A stretch of DNA of 64,000 nt from Sideroxyarcus sp. (GCA_030651895.1 JAUSBR010000014.1:1-64000), one strand, 5' to 3'. Shown: positions 1 through 9,513, numbered from the stretch's first letter. Translations and numbers: made by a program. The notes: generated by a model not told the origin, from the sequence alone.

Positions 1-41
1 TATTTCAGTTATCCGATGTTGTCATTCGACTGACGATATGA

Positions 42-80
42 AAGTCGCACCGACCAGCGCTGTGCTGCTCGGTGCGACTT
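42..80 (-). terminator. Hairpin downstream of the first leftward gene
   Basis: A perfect 12-bp inverted repeat (AAGTCGCACCGA at 42-53, TCGGTGCGACTT at 69-80) encloses a 15-base loop that can pair further (CAGC/GCTG). It lies about 30 bases past the stop codon of the leftward gene at 109-582. The T-run is poor (ACTTTCAT on the minus strand), so intrinsic termination is inferred from position and stem strength. It could also serve a rightward gene outside the window. Confidence 0.45.
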
Positions 81-108
81 GTGTAACGGTCAGTTATATT
101 GCGTGCGA

Positions 109-582
109 TCAGCATCCAATCCGCTCAAGCCCTTCTTTGAGTCCGGCGAAGGATTTCATCTGCACGCCCTCGGTCTTGCCCAGTTGCGATATGCCCTGGG
201 CACCGCCCGTACCGAACATGATGGGTGATCCGTGGCTTGCCGCAGAGTCGAAATGGTCGTCGTTGCCGCTATGCTCCAGGTGCTGCTTGAGCCTGGCGTT
301 CATCTGCTCCCACTGGTTCTTGGTGTCGGACGACATGCCGTGTGCGACGTTGCGGTTGACCTGATGGTCGATGCGGTTGTCGCCACATCCCAGTTCGTCG
401 AAGTTGCCATGGCGGTCGGCGGTGTTGCCCTTCTGGAACCAGTCGCGGATGAGGTCGTCGATGCAATCGTCTTTTTTGCCGTTCGCATGCGATTCGTTAT
501 TGCGGTCGTGGCGGCTATGGTCGTCCTGCCGCATGAGGATATGGCCTGCTTGGACGTGCCCGTATTCTGCGGCGAGGTTCAT
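109..582 (-). CDS. Hypothetical His/Asp/Asn-rich protein
   Basis: I do not recognise this 157-residue protein. It is hydrophilic, very rich in His, Asp, Asn and Gly (for example RQDDHSRHDRNNESHANG near residues 18-35), has no signal peptide or membrane segment, and has only three Cys. Coding is supported by GC-rich third positions on this strand and by an in-frame TAG three codons before the ATG, which fixes the longest start. No good Shine-Dalgarno is visible, and Met17 is an alternative start. About 35 bases upstream is a 25-bp palindromic element that recurs in the same relative orientation before the adenylate cyclase gene at 27639, suggesting shared regulation. A hairpin follows the stop. 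Function unknown. Confidence 0.55.
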   Translation of the reverse strand: MNLAAEYGHVQAGHILMRQDDHSRHDRNNESHANGKKDDCIDDLIRDWFQKGNTADRHGNFDELGCGDNRIDHQVNRNVAHGMSSDTKNQWEQMNARLKQHLEHSGNDDHFDSAASHGSPIMFGTGGAQGISQLGKTEGVQMKSFAGLKEGLERIGC

Positions 583-615
583 GCCTGCAAACTAACCCAC
601 CCTTGGTACAGGGTC

Positions 616-640
616 AATATGCCAATTGGCCTATATCTCT
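616..640 (-). promoter_or_regulatory. 25-bp palindromic element, copy A
   Basis: Read on the minus strand, this is an exact 25-base match to 27541-27565 on the plus strand. Its centre is the perfect palindrome GCCAATTGGC with AT-rich flanks (ATATAG before, ATATT after). It sits 34 bases upstream of the ATG of the leftward gene at 582 and about 64 bases upstream of the leuC promoter. The form suits a binding site for a dimeric regulator; which regulator is unknown. Confidence 0.5.
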
Positions 641-703
641 GGATATGCCCAACAGGCATTCGTCCAATCGCGCAGCACAGAAGGAGCTGAATAACAGTGC
701 TGT

Positions 704-732
704 TTGGGATGGCTGACGCCCTGTGGCATAAT
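704..732 (+). promoter_or_regulatory. Predicted sigma-70 promoter of leuC
   Basis: TTGGGA at 704-709 and CATAAT at 727-732 are separated by 17 bases, and the -10 is preceded by TGG, giving an extended -10. Transcription would start near 739, leaving a short leader to the leuC ATG at 756. No leader-peptide attenuator is visible in that short space. Consensus matching only. Confidence 0.5.
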
Positions 733-755
733 CGCCCGCTCAATCGGGAACAGCA

Positions 756-2159
756 ATGAGCGCAAAAACCTTATACGACAAACTCTGGGATTCTCACGTG
801 GTGCGGCAGGATGCCGACGGCACCGCGCTGATCTATATCGACCGTCAATTGGTTCATGAAGTCACCAGCCCGCAGGCATTCGAAGGCCTGAAGCTGGCGC
901 AGCGCAAGCCCTGGCGCACGGCGTCGATGCTGGCGGTGCCGGACCACAACGTGCCGACCACCAACCGGGCGGCAGGTATTTCCGATCCGATCTCGCGCTT
1001 GCAGGTGGAGACGCTGGACGCCAACTGCGTCGAGTACGGCGTGGTTGAATTCAAGATGAACGACATCCGTCAGGGCATCGTGCACGTGATCGGTCCCGAG
1101 CAGGGTGCGACCTTGCCCGGCATGACCGTGGTGTGCGGCGACTCGCATACCAGCACGCACGGCGCGTTCGCGGCGCTGGCACACGGAATCGGCACTTCCG
1201 AAGTCGAGCATGTGATGGCGACGCAGTGCCTGGTGGCAAAGAAATCCAAAGCCATGCTGGTTAAAGTGGAGGGTGCGCTGGGCAAAGGCGTGACTGCCAA
1301 GGACATCGCGCTGGCCGTGATCGGCAAGATCGGCACGGCAGGCGGCACCGGCTATGCCATCGAGTTCGCCGGTTCGGCGATCCGCGCCTTGAGCATGGAA
1401 GGCCGCATGACCTTGTGCAACATGGCCATCGAGGCGGGCGCACGTGCAGGGATGGTGGCGGCGGATGATACGACTATCGCTTACGTGAAGGGGCGTCCGT
1501 TCGCTCCCAAGGGTGGCGACTGGGACAAGGCAGTAGCCTACTGGAAGACATTGCACAGTGATGCCGAGGCGAAGTTCGACGCGACGGTGGAACTGGATGC
1601 CGCGCAGATCAAGCCGCAAGTGACCTGGGGTACTTCGCCCGAGATGGTGGTGGCGGTGGACGGGCGCGTGCCCGATCCGGCATCCGCGACCGATGCGGTG
1701 AAGCGCGGCGATTGGGAGCGCGCACTGGCTTACATGGGATTGAAGGCGAACACGCCGATCACCGAGATCAAGATCGACAAGGTGTTCATCGGTTCCTGCA
1801 CCAACGGGCGCATCGAAGACATGCGCGCGGCCGCCGCAATGGCCAAGGGCAAGAAGGTCGCGGCCAACGTGAAGCTGGCGATGGTGGTGCCGGGTTCCGG
1901 GCTGGTGAAGCAGCAGGCCGAGCAGGAAGGGCTGGACAAGATACTCATCGCCGCCGGCTTCGAGTGGCGCGATCCCGGCTGTTCGATGTGCCTGGCGATG
2001 AACGATGACCGGCTTGAGCCGGGCGAGCGTTGTGCCGCCACCTCTAACCGCAACTTCGAGGGGCGGCAGGGGCAGGGCGGGCGCACGCATCTGGTCAGTC
2101 CCGAGATGGCTGCAGCCGCAGCGGTCGCGGGGCATTTTGTCGATATCAGCAAGGAGTGA
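756..2159 (+). CDS. leuC: 3-isopropylmalate dehydratase large subunit
   Basis: Large subunit of isopropylmalate isomerase, which with LeuD converts 2-isopropylmalate to 3-isopropylmalate in leucine synthesis. The 467 residues match the family length. Visible signatures are [19 protein letters not shown] and the three cluster-ligating cysteines: Cys348 in GSCTNGR, and Cys409 and Cys412 in [11 protein letters not shown], which bind the catalytic [4Fe-4S] cluster of the aconitase superfamily. The C-terminal [10 protein letters not shown] motif is intact. The start ATG follows a weak GGGAAC. It is first in a leuC-small gene-leuD-leuB-asd run, and the next gene begins 3 bases after its stop. Confidence 0.98.
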   Translation: MSAKTLYDKLWDSHVVRQDADGTALIYIDRQLVHEVTSPQAFEGLKLAQRKPWRTASMLAVPDHNVPTTNRAAGISDPISRLQVETLDANCVEYGVVEFKMNDIRQGIVHVIGPEQGATLPGMTVVCGDSHTSTHGAFAALAHGIGTSEVEHVMATQCLVAKKSKAMLVKVEGALGKGVTAKDIALAVIGKIGTAGGTGYAIEFAGSAIRALSMEGRMTLCNMAIEAGARAGMVAADDTTIAYVKGRPFAPKGGDWDKAVAYWKTLHSDAEAKFDATVELDAAQIKPQVTWGTSPEMVVAVDGRVPDPASATDAVKRGDWERALAYMGLKANTPITEIKIDKVFIGSCTNGRIEDMRAAAAMAKGKKVAANVKLAMVVPGSGLVKQQAEQEGLDKILIAAGFEWRDPGCSMCLAMNDDRLEPGERCAATSNRNFEGRQGQGGRTHLVSPEMAAAAAVAGHFVDISKE

Positions 2160-2162
2160 GCG

Positions 2163-2396
2163 ATGAAGCGAGTACTCATGCTGGGCGCAATGCTGGTGAT
2201 GGCCCAAGGTGCACTGGCTGAAGAAAAGAGCGTTGCCAAGAAGGCCGGCGAATCCGTTGAGAAAGGCGCAGAAGCCACTGAGCGCGGCATCAAGAAGGGC
2301 GCCGAAGCAACCGTTAAAGGGCTGAAAAAGGCGGGCAAGTGGGTTGGCAAGAAAATGGAAAAAGGCGGCGAAAAATTAGAGAAGGCGAGTGATTGA
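2163..2396 (+). CDS. Small secreted Lys-rich amphipathic protein between leuC and leuD
   Basis: A 77-residue protein with a clear signal peptide ([19 protein letters not shown], cleavage expected after Ala19) and a mature part made of degenerate 11-residue units rich in Lys, Glu, Ala and Gly ([33 protein letters not shown]). The units suggest an amphipathic helix. An excellent AAGGAG precedes the ATG by 8 bases, and the stop overlaps the leuD ATG by one base (TGATG), so it is translated within the leu operon. Entericidin-like small lipoproteins are known between leuC and leuD in some betaproteobacteria, but this one has no lipobox Cys. Probably exported to the periplasm; function unknown. Confidence 0.85.
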   Translation: MKRVLMLGAMLVMAQGALAEEKSVAKKAGESVEKGAEATERGIKKGAEATVKGLKKAGKWVGKKMEKGGEKLEKASD

Positions 2397-3034
2397 TGCG
2401 TAAGTTCTCATTACTGGATGGCTTGGTGGCGCCGTTGGACAGAGCCAACGTGGACACCGACGCGATCATCCCCAAGCAGTTCCTGAAGTCGATCAAGCGT
2501 TCCGGCTTCGGCCCAAACGCATTCGACGAATGGCGTTATCTCGACCACGGCGAGCCGGGTATGGACAACAGCAAGCGTCCGTTGAACAAGGACTTCGTGC
2601 TGAACCAGCCGCGCTATCAGGGTGCGCAGATCCTGCTGGCGCGCGAAAACTTTGGCTGCGGCTCCTCGCGTGAGCATGCGCCCTGGGCGCTGGATGATTA
2701 CGGCTTCCGCGTCATCATCGCGCCGAGCTATGCCGACATCTTCTTCAACAACTGTTTCAAGAACGGTCTGTTGCCGATCAAACTGGCGGCGGAAAAGGTG
2801 GATGTACTGTTCAAAGCAGTGGAAGCCCACAACGGTTACAAGCTGAGGGTCGATCTGGAACGGCAGGCCATCACTGCACCCGACGGCACGGAGTACAAGT
2901 TCGAGGTGGATGCCTTCCGCAAGGATTGCCTGCTGAACGGGCTGGATGACATCGGCCTGACGCTGCAGCATGTGGGCGAAATCAAGGCATTCGAGGCGAA
3001 ACACCGCGCGGCACAGCCGTGGTTGTTCGCGTAA
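2396..3034 (+). CDS. leuD: 3-isopropylmalate dehydratase small subunit
   Basis: Swivelling-domain subunit of isopropylmalate isomerase, partner of LeuC. The ATG at 2396 is preferred over the in-frame TTG three bases earlier, because the product then begins MRKFSLLDG like other LeuD proteins, 212 residues in all. Signatures are [13 protein letters not shown] near residues 18-30, [13 protein letters not shown], and [19 protein letters not shown]. The start overlaps the stop of the preceding small gene by one base. An AGAGAAGG inside that gene can serve as ribosome binding site. Confidence 0.98.
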   Translation: MRKFSLLDGLVAPLDRANVDTDAIIPKQFLKSIKRSGFGPNAFDEWRYLDHGEPGMDNSKRPLNKDFVLNQPRYQGAQILLARENFGCGSSREHAPWALDDYGFRVIIAPSYADIFFNNCFKNGLLPIKLAAEKVDVLFKAVEAHNGYKLRVDLERQAITAPDGTEYKFEVDAFRKDCLLNGLDDIGLTLQHVGEIKAFEAKHRAAQPWLFA

Positions 3035-3060
3035 CCAATTTTATTGGACTGGAAGAGAGT

Positions 3061-4125
3061 ATGAAGATCGCAGTTTTGCCGGGTGACGGCATCGGACCGG
3101 AAATCGTAGCGCAAGCGGTGAAAGTGTTGGAAGCGTTGCGCAGCGACGGCTTTAAGATCGAGATGGAGTATGCGCACATTGGCGGCGCGGGCTATGACGC
3201 AGCGAAAGACCCTTTGCCGGAAGCGACACTGAAACTGTCCAAGGAATCGGATGCGGTGCTGCTCGGTGCTGTGGGTGGCTATCAATATGACAACCTGCCG
3301 CGTCCGATGCGTCCGGAGCAAGGGCTGCTGCGCATTCGCAAAGGATTGGGCCTGTTCGCCAACCTGCGACCGGCGATGGTGTATCCCGAGCTGGTGAATG
3401 CGTCGACGCTGCGCTCCGACATCGTGTCCGGTCTGGACATCATGATCCTGCGCGAACTGACCGGCGACATCTACTTTGGCCAACCGCGCGGCATCCGCAC
3501 GCTGGAGAATGGCGAGCGCCAGGGCTTCGATACCATGCACTACAGTGAATCCGAGATCCGTCGTGTGGCGCATGTCGGTTTTCAGATCGCGATGAAGCGC
3601 AACAAGAAGTTGTGTTCGGTGGACAAGGCCAACGTGCTCGATACCAGCATGTTCTGGCGCGAGATCGTCACTGAAGTGGCGAAGGAATACCCGGCGGTCG
3701 CGCTGTCGCACATGTATGTCGACAATGCCGCGATGCAACTGGTGCGCGCACCCAAGCAGTTCGACGTGATCCTGACCGGGAACATCTTCGGCGACATCCT
3801 GTCGGATGAGGCATCGATGCTGACAGGCTCCATCGGCATGCTGCCGTCGGCATCGCTGGATGCGAACAACAAGGGGCTGTACGAACCCTGCCACGGCTCC
3901 GCGCCGGACATCGCGGGCAAGGACATCGCCAATCCGCTGGCGACCATCCTGTCGGTGGCGATGATGATGCAATACACCTTTGGTCGTGCCGATATCGCTC
4001 AGCGCATCGAGGCGGCTGTACGCAAGGTGTTGCAGCAGGGGCTGCGTACCGGCGATATCTATGAAGACGGCAAGCAGAAGGTCGGCTGTGCCGCAATGGG
4101 CGACGCGGTGGTCGCGGCGCTGTAA
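3061..4125 (+). CDS. leuB: 3-isopropylmalate dehydrogenase
   Basis: Oxidatively decarboxylates 3-isopropylmalate to 2-oxoisocaproate with NAD+, the third leucine-pathway step. The protein begins [15 protein letters not shown] and has 354 residues, a normal length. [14 protein letters not shown] and the metal/substrate segment [19 protein letters not shown] are clear. The ATG at 3061 is chosen over upstream in-frame codons because GGAAGAGAG lies just before it and the homologous N terminus begins there. It follows leuD by 26 bases and precedes asd by 21. Confidence 0.98.
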   Translation: MKIAVLPGDGIGPEIVAQAVKVLEALRSDGFKIEMEYAHIGGAGYDAAKDPLPEATLKLSKESDAVLLGAVGGYQYDNLPRPMRPEQGLLRIRKGLGLFANLRPAMVYPELVNASTLRSDIVSGLDIMILRELTGDIYFGQPRGIRTLENGERQGFDTMHYSESEIRRVAHVGFQIAMKRNKKLCSVDKANVLDTSMFWREIVTEVAKEYPAVALSHMYVDNAAMQLVRAPKQFDVILTGNIFGDILSDEASMLTGSIGMLPSASLDANNKGLYEPCHGSAPDIAGKDIANPLATILSVAMMMQYTFGRADIAQRIEAAVRKVLQQGLRTGDIYEDGKQKVGCAAMGDAVVAAL

Positions 4126-4146
4126 TTTCGAAGCTAAGGAAGAATC

Positions 4147-5250
4147 ATGAAAGTAGGTCTGATCGGTTGGCGCGGTATGGTGGGTTCGGTGCTCATGCAA
4201 CGCATGCGCGAGGAAAAGGATTTCGAGCTCATCGACGCGGTGTTCTTCACCACCTCCAACGTCGGCGGTGCCGCCCCCGCCGAGGGCAAGGGCGTGCCGC
4301 TGAAGGACGCGATGGACATCAACGAGCTGAAGGCGATGGATGCCATCATCTCCTGCCAGGGCGGCGACTACACCACCGAGATGTTTCCCAAGCTGCGCGC
4401 TGCCGGCTGGAACGGCTACTGGATCGACGCGGCATCCACGCTGCGCATGGAAGACGATGCGGTCATCATTCTCGATCCGGTCAACCTCGACCTCATCAAG
4501 AAGTCTCTGGCCAACGGCGGCAAGAACTTCATCGGCGGCAACTGCACCAACAGCATCCTGCTGATGGGCTTGGGCGGCCTGTTCCATGCGGGTCTGGTGG
4601 AGTGGGTCTCTTCGATGACCTATCAGGCGGCATCCGGAGCAGGCGCGCAGAACATGCGCGAACTGCTGAGCCAGATGGGTGTGGCGCACGCCTGTGTGGC
4701 TGATCTGCTGGCCGACCCGAAATCTGCCATTCTGGAAATCGACCGTCGTCTGGCGGAGAAACTGCGCTCTGCGGAGATGCCGACCGAGAACTTCGGCGCG
4801 CCGCTGGCGGGTAGCCTGATCCCGTGGATCGACAAACAACTCGACAACGGCCAGTCCAAAGAAGAGTGGAAAGGCAAAGCCGAGGTGAACAAGATGCTGG
4901 GCACGACTTCTGTCATTCCGGTGGATGGCCTGTGCGTACGCATCGGTGCGATGCGCTGTCACAGCCTGGCGCTGACCCTCAAGTTGAAGAAGGATGTGCC
5001 GCTTGCGGAGATCGAGAATCTCATCAAGGGTGGCAATCCCTGGGTCAAGTTTGTGCCGAACGAGCGCAGCATCTCCGTGCGCGAGCTGACTCCGGTCGCC
5101 GTGACCGGCAAGCTGGATATCGCTGTCGGCCGTGTGCGCAAGATGGAGCTTGGCCCCGAATATGTAAGTGCTTTTGTGTGCGGCGACCAGTTGTTGTGGG
5201 GGGCTGCCGAGCCGTTGCGCCGCATGTTGCGCATCCTTTTGAACAAGTGA
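4147..5250 (+). CDS. asd: Aspartate-semialdehyde dehydrogenase
   Basis: Reduces L-aspartyl-4-phosphate to aspartate semialdehyde with NADPH, the branch point to Lys/diaminopimelate, Met and Thr. The 367 residues match the proteobacterial long form. The N-terminal dinucleotide motif [13 protein letters not shown] is visible, the nucleophile is Cys133 in [17 protein letters not shown], and the segment [18 protein letters not shown] holds the active-site His. An AAGGA lies 8 bases before the ATG. It closes the leu-asd run; an intergenic gap of 125 bases follows. Confidence 0.98.
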   Translation: MKVGLIGWRGMVGSVLMQRMREEKDFELIDAVFFTTSNVGGAAPAEGKGVPLKDAMDINELKAMDAIISCQGGDYTTEMFPKLRAAGWNGYWIDAASTLRMEDDAVIILDPVNLDLIKKSLANGGKNFIGGNCTNSILLMGLGGLFHAGLVEWVSSMTYQAASGAGAQNMRELLSQMGVAHACVADLLADPKSAILEIDRRLAEKLRSAEMPTENFGAPLAGSLIPWIDKQLDNGQSKEEWKGKAEVNKMLGTTSVIPVDGLCVRIGAMRCHSLALTLKLKKDVPLAEIENLIKGGNPWVKFVPNERSISVRELTPVAVTGKLDIAVGRVRKMELGPEYVSAFVCGDQLLWGAAEPLRRMLRILLNK

Positions 5251-5313
5251 TTGGGCGAGGTAAATCCGGTTTTTAACTGGCGGTTAACGCAGGAACTTAA
5301 GGGAAAGATGAGC

Positions 5314-5342
5314 TTGCATCACTAACCCTATGATGTTAATCT
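5314..5342 (+). promoter_or_regulatory. Possible sigma-70 promoter before fimV
   Basis: TTGCAT at 5314-5319 and TAATCT at 5337-5342 have a 17-base spacer and lie 33 bases before the GTG start of fimV. They sit in the 125-base gap after asd, which holds nothing else that I can recognise. Consensus match only. Confidence 0.3.
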
Positions 5343-5375
5343 GAATAACGTACGGGACAATAAAAGGGTGGCGGC

Positions 5376-8060
5376 GTGCTGAAATCAATTCTAAAAGCGT
5401 CTGTTTACATGGCCTGCCTGGCTTGGGCAGGTTTCGCCTGCGCAGCAGGTTTGGGAGGCATCAATGTCACCTCATCTCTCGGGCAACCGCTGAGAGCAGA
5501 GATCGAACTTGTCTCCATCGACAAGATCGACAAATCGACCCTTTCTGCCAAACTGGCTTCTGCCGAAGCATTCAAGAACGCCGGATTGGACTATCCCTAT
5601 AGTCTGCCCAAGGTCAAATTCCAGATCGAAGAGCGCACGAATGGCAATCCTTATGTGAAGCTGTCGACCATCCAGTCTGTAAACGAGCCTTTCGTTACCC
5701 TGCTGGTTGAATTGAATTGGTCTTCCGGCAAGCTGATGCGTGAATACACTTTCCTGTTAGACCCCGCCGATTACAAGATCGAGCAACCCAAACCCGAACC
5801 GGTCAAGCCTATCGAGCCAGTGTTGGCAGCGCCGGTTGTTGTGCCTGCCGTCGAACCGGTTGCAGAAGCGGCACCGGCAGCGCCTGCTGCATCCGAGCCG
5901 GCTACCGCCGAGCCTCTGGTCGAGGCGCCTGCAGAGCAGGCGGTTGCCGAAGCGCCGGCAGATGGGGCAGCCGCTCCGACCGAGCAAGCTGTCGCAGAAC
6001 AAGCTTCAACCGAGCAAGCGCTGACACAAGAGGGCGCTCCTGCCGAAGTCGCGGCTGCAACTCAGGATGACTTGAGCAAGGAAGAGGCAATCGCCGAAAC
6101 TGCACTGAGTGCTCCCGCTGAACCTATCGTGGTGAAACGCGGCGAAACGCTGGGCAAGATCGCGGCGCGAATCAAACCGGCCGATGTTAGTCTGGAGCGC
6201 ATGCTGGTTGCCTTGTATCGCGAGAACGCCGGCAAGTTCGATGCGCACAATATGAACCGGATCCGCGCCGGCAAGATTCTGACCATTCCGCAAGTCGATG
6301 CCATCGAGATGTTGCCGCAAGCTGATGCGGAAGAAGAGATCCGCGCCCAGGCCGCCGACTGGAACGTCTATCGCCAGAAACTCGCTGCTGCACGGACCGT
6401 TGCTGCGGAGCACGCCGACAAGCAGGAGGCGGCCGGCAAGATCAGTACCGCGGTGACCGACAAGGCATCCACCGACAAAGAGCCAGCCAAGGAAGTGTTG
6501 AAACTGTCCAAAGGTGAAGCTCCGACCGACAAGGCAGTGGGTGGTGGCAAGACGACTGCCCAGGAAAAGGCAATCGCCAAGGAAGAAGAAGCGATCGCCA
6601 AAAACAAGGCTTTGAAGGAAGCGCAAGAGCGCACAGCGATCCTCGAGAAGAACGTCAAGGATATGCAGCGTCTGGCCGAGCTGAAGAAAGAGACTGTAGT
6701 CGCCTCTGCGCCACCGGCTGCTGCCACTCTGGCGGCTGCAGCACCGCAAGCGGCTAGCGAGGTCGCGGCAGCGAAACCCCAACCCAAGCCCAAAGCTGTC
6801 GAGCCCAAAGTGGTCGAGCCCAAAGTGGTCGAACAGCCTTCCCTGATCGATCAGTTGCTTGAAGATCCGATGTATCTGGCAGCCGGCGCGGCAGTATTGC
6901 TCCTGCTGGGTGGCGCAGGCTTCATGGTCGCCCGACGCAGCAAACAAGGGGGCGGAGCCAAGAAAGAAGAAAAAGCCAAGAAAGAAGAAGATGTCGGTGC
7001 CTCCACCGGACGTATCGCTGCGCCGATAGCGCCTTCTCCCGACACCGGTGATTTCACGGCTTCAACTCCGGTGGCTGCGGCGCCAGACATGGCAAGTGCA
7101 GACACGGAAGAAGTGGATCCGATCGGCGAAGCAGACCTGTTCCTGACTTTCGGACGCGATGCACAGGCTGAAGAGGTGTTGAAAGAAGCGCTGAAGAAGA
7201 ACCCCAATAACATTCCGGTCAAACTGAAGCTGCTGACTATCTATTCAACACGGAAAGACACCAATTCTTTCCTGGGCTACGCACGCGAGATCAAAGAATC
7301 GGGCGACGAAAGCGCCTGGGGACAGGCAGCTTCCATGGGGCGCGAGCTGGAGCCGAGCAATCCGTTCTACGGCGGCAGCGGCGAAGCTGCGGATACGACG
7401 GGTAACCGCTCCGCGCAGGCATCGGCTGCCCCGTCGGTGGACTTCGACCTTGGTTTCGGCGCAACCACGCCGGCGAGCCCGAGTGCCGGTTTCAGCAGCC
7501 AAAGTACCGTCGTGCTGGAGAATGCCTCGCAGGAAAAGACCACCACCCTGACTTCGGACGATCTGCGTGCCGCAGTCCAGTCGTCGACGCCGATGGATTT
7601 CGATATCACCGGAACGAACCCGGGTACGCCTAGCGCCAACTTCAACACGGAAGCAACGGCCGTGATGAACATGGACGATCTGGTGTTCGATGTGACGGCT
7701 ACTCATCCCGGCGTTCCTGCGATGGGCGCCACACCGGCGCCGGCTGACGACGGTATGGCATTCACGCTGGATTTCCCGATGGAGATCAAGACGGAAGCCC
7801 CGGCGGCAAAACCATCCGCACCGGATATCGGTCTGGGGGGTATCAGTCTGGATCTGGATAGTCTCGGTGCGCCAGCCGCTGCGGGTGCTACCGGCTCCAA
7901 AGACGAGAACTGGCACGAAGTCGCCACCAAACTCGATCTGGCCAAGGCCTATCAGGAGATGGGCGATTCGGCCGGCGCGAAGGAGATACTGGACGAAGTG
8001 TTGCGTGACGGCGACGAGCAACAACGCGAGACCGCTCAGAAGCTGCTGCAACAGTTGTAA
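5376..8060 (+). CDS. fimV: FimV-family polar hub / pilus motility protein
   Basis: Inner-membrane, peptidoglycan-binding protein that organises the cell pole and supports type IV pilus function in relatives. 894 residues: a signal/anchor segment, the FimV N-terminal domain (GLGGINVTSSLGQPLRAEI, residues about 25-130), an Ala/Glu/Pro-rich linker, a LysM domain (about 248-305, with RGETLGKIAARI), a coiled charged stretch, one membrane helix near 503-523 (AAGAAVLLLLGGAGFMVARR), an acidic cytoplasmic part with TPR-like segments, and the conserved C-terminal FimV motif (DLAKAYQEMGDSAGAKEIL). The GTG start follows AGGGTGG. It stands alone and ends at a strong terminator. Its presence fits the pilus-tip operon at 44-55 kb. 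Confidence 0.93.
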   Translation: MLKSILKASVYMACLAWAGFACAAGLGGINVTSSLGQPLRAEIELVSIDKIDKSTLSAKLASAEAFKNAGLDYPYSLPKVKFQIEERTNGNPYVKLSTIQSVNEPFVTLLVELNWSSGKLMREYTFLLDPADYKIEQPKPEPVKPIEPVLAAPVVVPAVEPVAEAAPAAPAASEPATAEPLVEAPAEQAVAEAPADGAAAPTEQAVAEQASTEQALTQEGAPAEVAAATQDDLSKEEAIAETALSAPAEPIVVKRGETLGKIAARIKPADVSLERMLVALYRENAGKFDAHNMNRIRAGKILTIPQVDAIEMLPQADAEEEIRAQAADWNVYRQKLAAARTVAAEHADKQEAAGKISTAVTDKASTDKEPAKEVLKLSKGEAPTDKAVGGGKTTAQEKAIAKEEEAIAKNKALKEAQERTAILEKNVKDMQRLAELKKETVVASAPPAAATLAAAAPQAASEVAAAKPQPKPKAVEPKVVEPKVVEQPSLIDQLLEDPMYLAAGAAVLLLLGGAGFMVARRSKQGGGAKKEEKAKKEEDVGASTGRIAAPIAPSPDTGDFTASTPVAAAPDMASADTEEVDPIGEADLFLTFGRDAQAEEVLKEALKKNPNNIPVKLKLLTIYSTRKDTNSFLGYAREIKESGDESAWGQAASMGRELEPSNPFYGGSGEAADTTGNRSAQASAAPSVDFDLGFGATTPASPSAGFSSQSTVVLENASQEKTTTLTSDDLRAAVQSSTPMDFDITGTNPGTPSANFNTEATAVMNMDDLVFDVTATHPGVPAMGATPAPADDGMAFTLDFPMEIKTEAPAAKPSAPDIGLGGISLDLDSLGAPAAAGATGSKDENWHEVATKLDLAKAYQEMGDSAGAKEILDEVLRDGDEQQRETAQKLLQQL

Positions 8061-8077
8061 GCCGCGAATGCGGAACG

Positions 8078-8107
8078 AACGGCAGCCACATCAGGCTGCC
8101 GTTTTTA
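8078..8107 (+). terminator. Rho-independent terminator of fimV
   Basis: The stem AACGGCAGCC (8078-8087) pairs with GGCTGCCGTT (8094-8103) around ACATCA and is followed by TTTATTT. This is a textbook intrinsic terminator 18 bases past the fimV stop. It lies immediately before the next gene, which must therefore rely on read-through or its own promoter. Confidence 0.85.
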
Positions 8108-8122
8108 TTTGGTGAACACGAG

Positions 8123-8740
8123 ATGAGACCGCTACATCCCACCGTGCAGATACTGCTGTGGATATTGCTGGTGCTGCTGGCGCAACGCTGGCAGCCATCT
8201 GTGCTGCTGGCAGCCTGTCTGTTGAGCAGCTCGGTTGCTCTGTGGCTGGACTCGGCGCATTTCCTGCGTCTGCTGCGGCGCACGCGCTGGATCGCCTTCT
8301 CCCTGTTATTGATCTATGCCTGGGCAACGCCGGGCATAGCGTTGTTCAATGAGCTTGGCAGTTTGTCTCCGACGTACGAGGGATTGCAGGACGGGTTGTT
8401 GCAGTTGGGGCGCTTGCTGTGTGCACTGGCTGGACTGGCAGTCTTGCTTGCCACCCTGACACGGGGGCGACTCATCAGCGGCCTGTTCGCGCTGGCCTAT
8501 CCTTTGCGCTTGTTTGGCTTGTCGCGCGAACGCTTTGCTGTGCGCTTGGCGCTGACGCTGGAATACGCGGAGACGACGATGCACGACACAGCCAAGGATT
8601 GGCGTGGCGCGATAGCGCAGGCCATGAAAGCGGGAGAAACGGGGACGGCGCAGATCGAACTGCAACGGCAGCGCTACAGCATGCTGGATGTTGCGCTATT
8701 GGCTGCTTGTGCGGCCGTGTTGATCGGAGCGTGGCGATGA
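8123..8740 (+). CDS. CbiQ/EcfT-like integral membrane protein
   Basis: A 205-residue membrane protein with hydrophobic segments near residues 8-25, 27-42, 55-72 and 98-112 and again at the C terminus (MLDVALLAACAAVLIGAW). The cytoplasmic part between them resembles the coupling region of CbiQ/EcfT transmembrane subunits of energy-coupling-factor transporters. The assignment rests on general resemblance: no CbiO-type ATPase or substrate-binding S-component lies nearby, so function as a transporter is unproven. Its stop overlaps the truA start (ATGA), tying its expression to the downstream truA-trp-acc-pur run. No strong ribosome binding site is visible before the ATG. Confidence 0.7.
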   Translation: MRPLHPTVQILLWILLVLLAQRWQPSVLLAACLLSSSVALWLDSAHFLRLLRRTRWIAFSLLLIYAWATPGIALFNELGSLSPTYEGLQDGLLQLGRLLCALAGLAVLLATLTRGRLISGLFALAYPLRLFGLSRERFAVRLALTLEYAETTMHDTAKDWRGAIAQAMKAGETGTAQIELQRQRYSMLDVALLAACAAVLIGAWR

Positions 8741-9513
8741 GGATCGCGTTGGGTATTGAATACGACGGCAGCGGCTACAACGGCTGGCAGAGCCAGCCCG
8801 ATGTGCCGAACGTGCAGGATGCGCTGCAGAAGGCGTTGAGCGAGATTGCGGGTGAGAGCATCGCCATTCTTGCCGCCGGCCGCACCGATACCGGCGTGCA
8901 TGCGCTGGAGCAGGTCATCCATTTCGACACCAACACCGAACGGCCGCTCAGTGCCTGGGTGCGCGGCACGAATGCGCTGCTGCCGAAGGATATCGCCGTG
9001 CTGTGGGCGCATCCGGTTTCCGACGAATTCCATGCGCGTTTCTCGGCGCAGGCGCGCAGCTACCAGTATGTGCTGATCAACCGGCCCTCGCGCAGTGCCG
9101 TGCACCACGGCAAGGTGGGCTGGTTCCATTTGCCGCTGGATGTGGCTGCCATGCGCAAGGCTGCGCAATACCTGCTGGGAGAACACGATTTCACCTCCTT
9201 CCGCTCCTCGCAATGCCAAGCCAAGACTCCGGTGAAGAACCTGGCGCAACTCGACATCCGGCAGCAGGGCGAGACCATCATCTTCGATCTGACTGCCAAC
9301 GCCTTTTTGCACCACATGGTGCGCAACATCCTGGGATGCCTGCTGTACGTGGGCAAGGGCAAGCACCCGCCGGAATGGGTGGAGGAGGTGCTGACAGGCG
9401 CGGACCGCAAGTTCGCCGCCCCGACCTTTGCCCCGGACGGCCTGTATCTGCGCCATATCACCTACGACAGGAAGTGGGGCCTGCCGCAAGGTACAATGCC
9501 GCCTCGTGCCTGA
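8737..9513 (+). CDS. truA: tRNA pseudouridine(38-40) synthase
   Basis: Isomerises uridines 38, 39 and 40 in tRNA anticodon arms. 258 residues beginning [17 protein letters not shown], typical for TruA. The catalytic Asp51 is in [11 protein letters not shown], and [13 protein letters not shown] is the second family motif. The ATG overlaps the preceding stop by four bases, indicating translational coupling. trpF follows after 13 bases. Confidence 0.98.
   Translation: MRIALGIEYDGSGYNGWQSQPDVPNVQDALQKALSEIAGESIAILAAGRTDTGVHALEQVIHFDTNTERPLSAWVRGTNALLPKDIAVLWAHPVSDEFHARFSAQARSYQYVLINRPSRSAVHHGKVGWFHLPLDVAAMRKAAQYLLGEHDFTSFRSSQCQAKTPVKNLAQLDIRQQGETIIFDLTANAFLHHMVRNILGCLLYVGKGKHPPEWVEEVLTGADRKFAAPTFAPDGLYLRHITYDRKWGLPQGTMPPRA

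Noticed and set aside
232-690. 152-codon plus-strand open frame, Val-rich
   Set aside because: Val-rich stretches are typical of reading opposite a GAC/AAC-rich gene; it runs into the leuC promoter region and has no good start signal.
733-755. Leader-peptide attenuator for leucine before leuC
   Set aside because: Only about 17 bases separate the predicted transcription start from the leuC ATG, with no run of Leu codons.
2836-4962. 708-codon minus-strand open frame across leuB and asd
   Set aside because: Shadow of two certain enzymes; no recognisable domain and His/Arg/Gln-rich.
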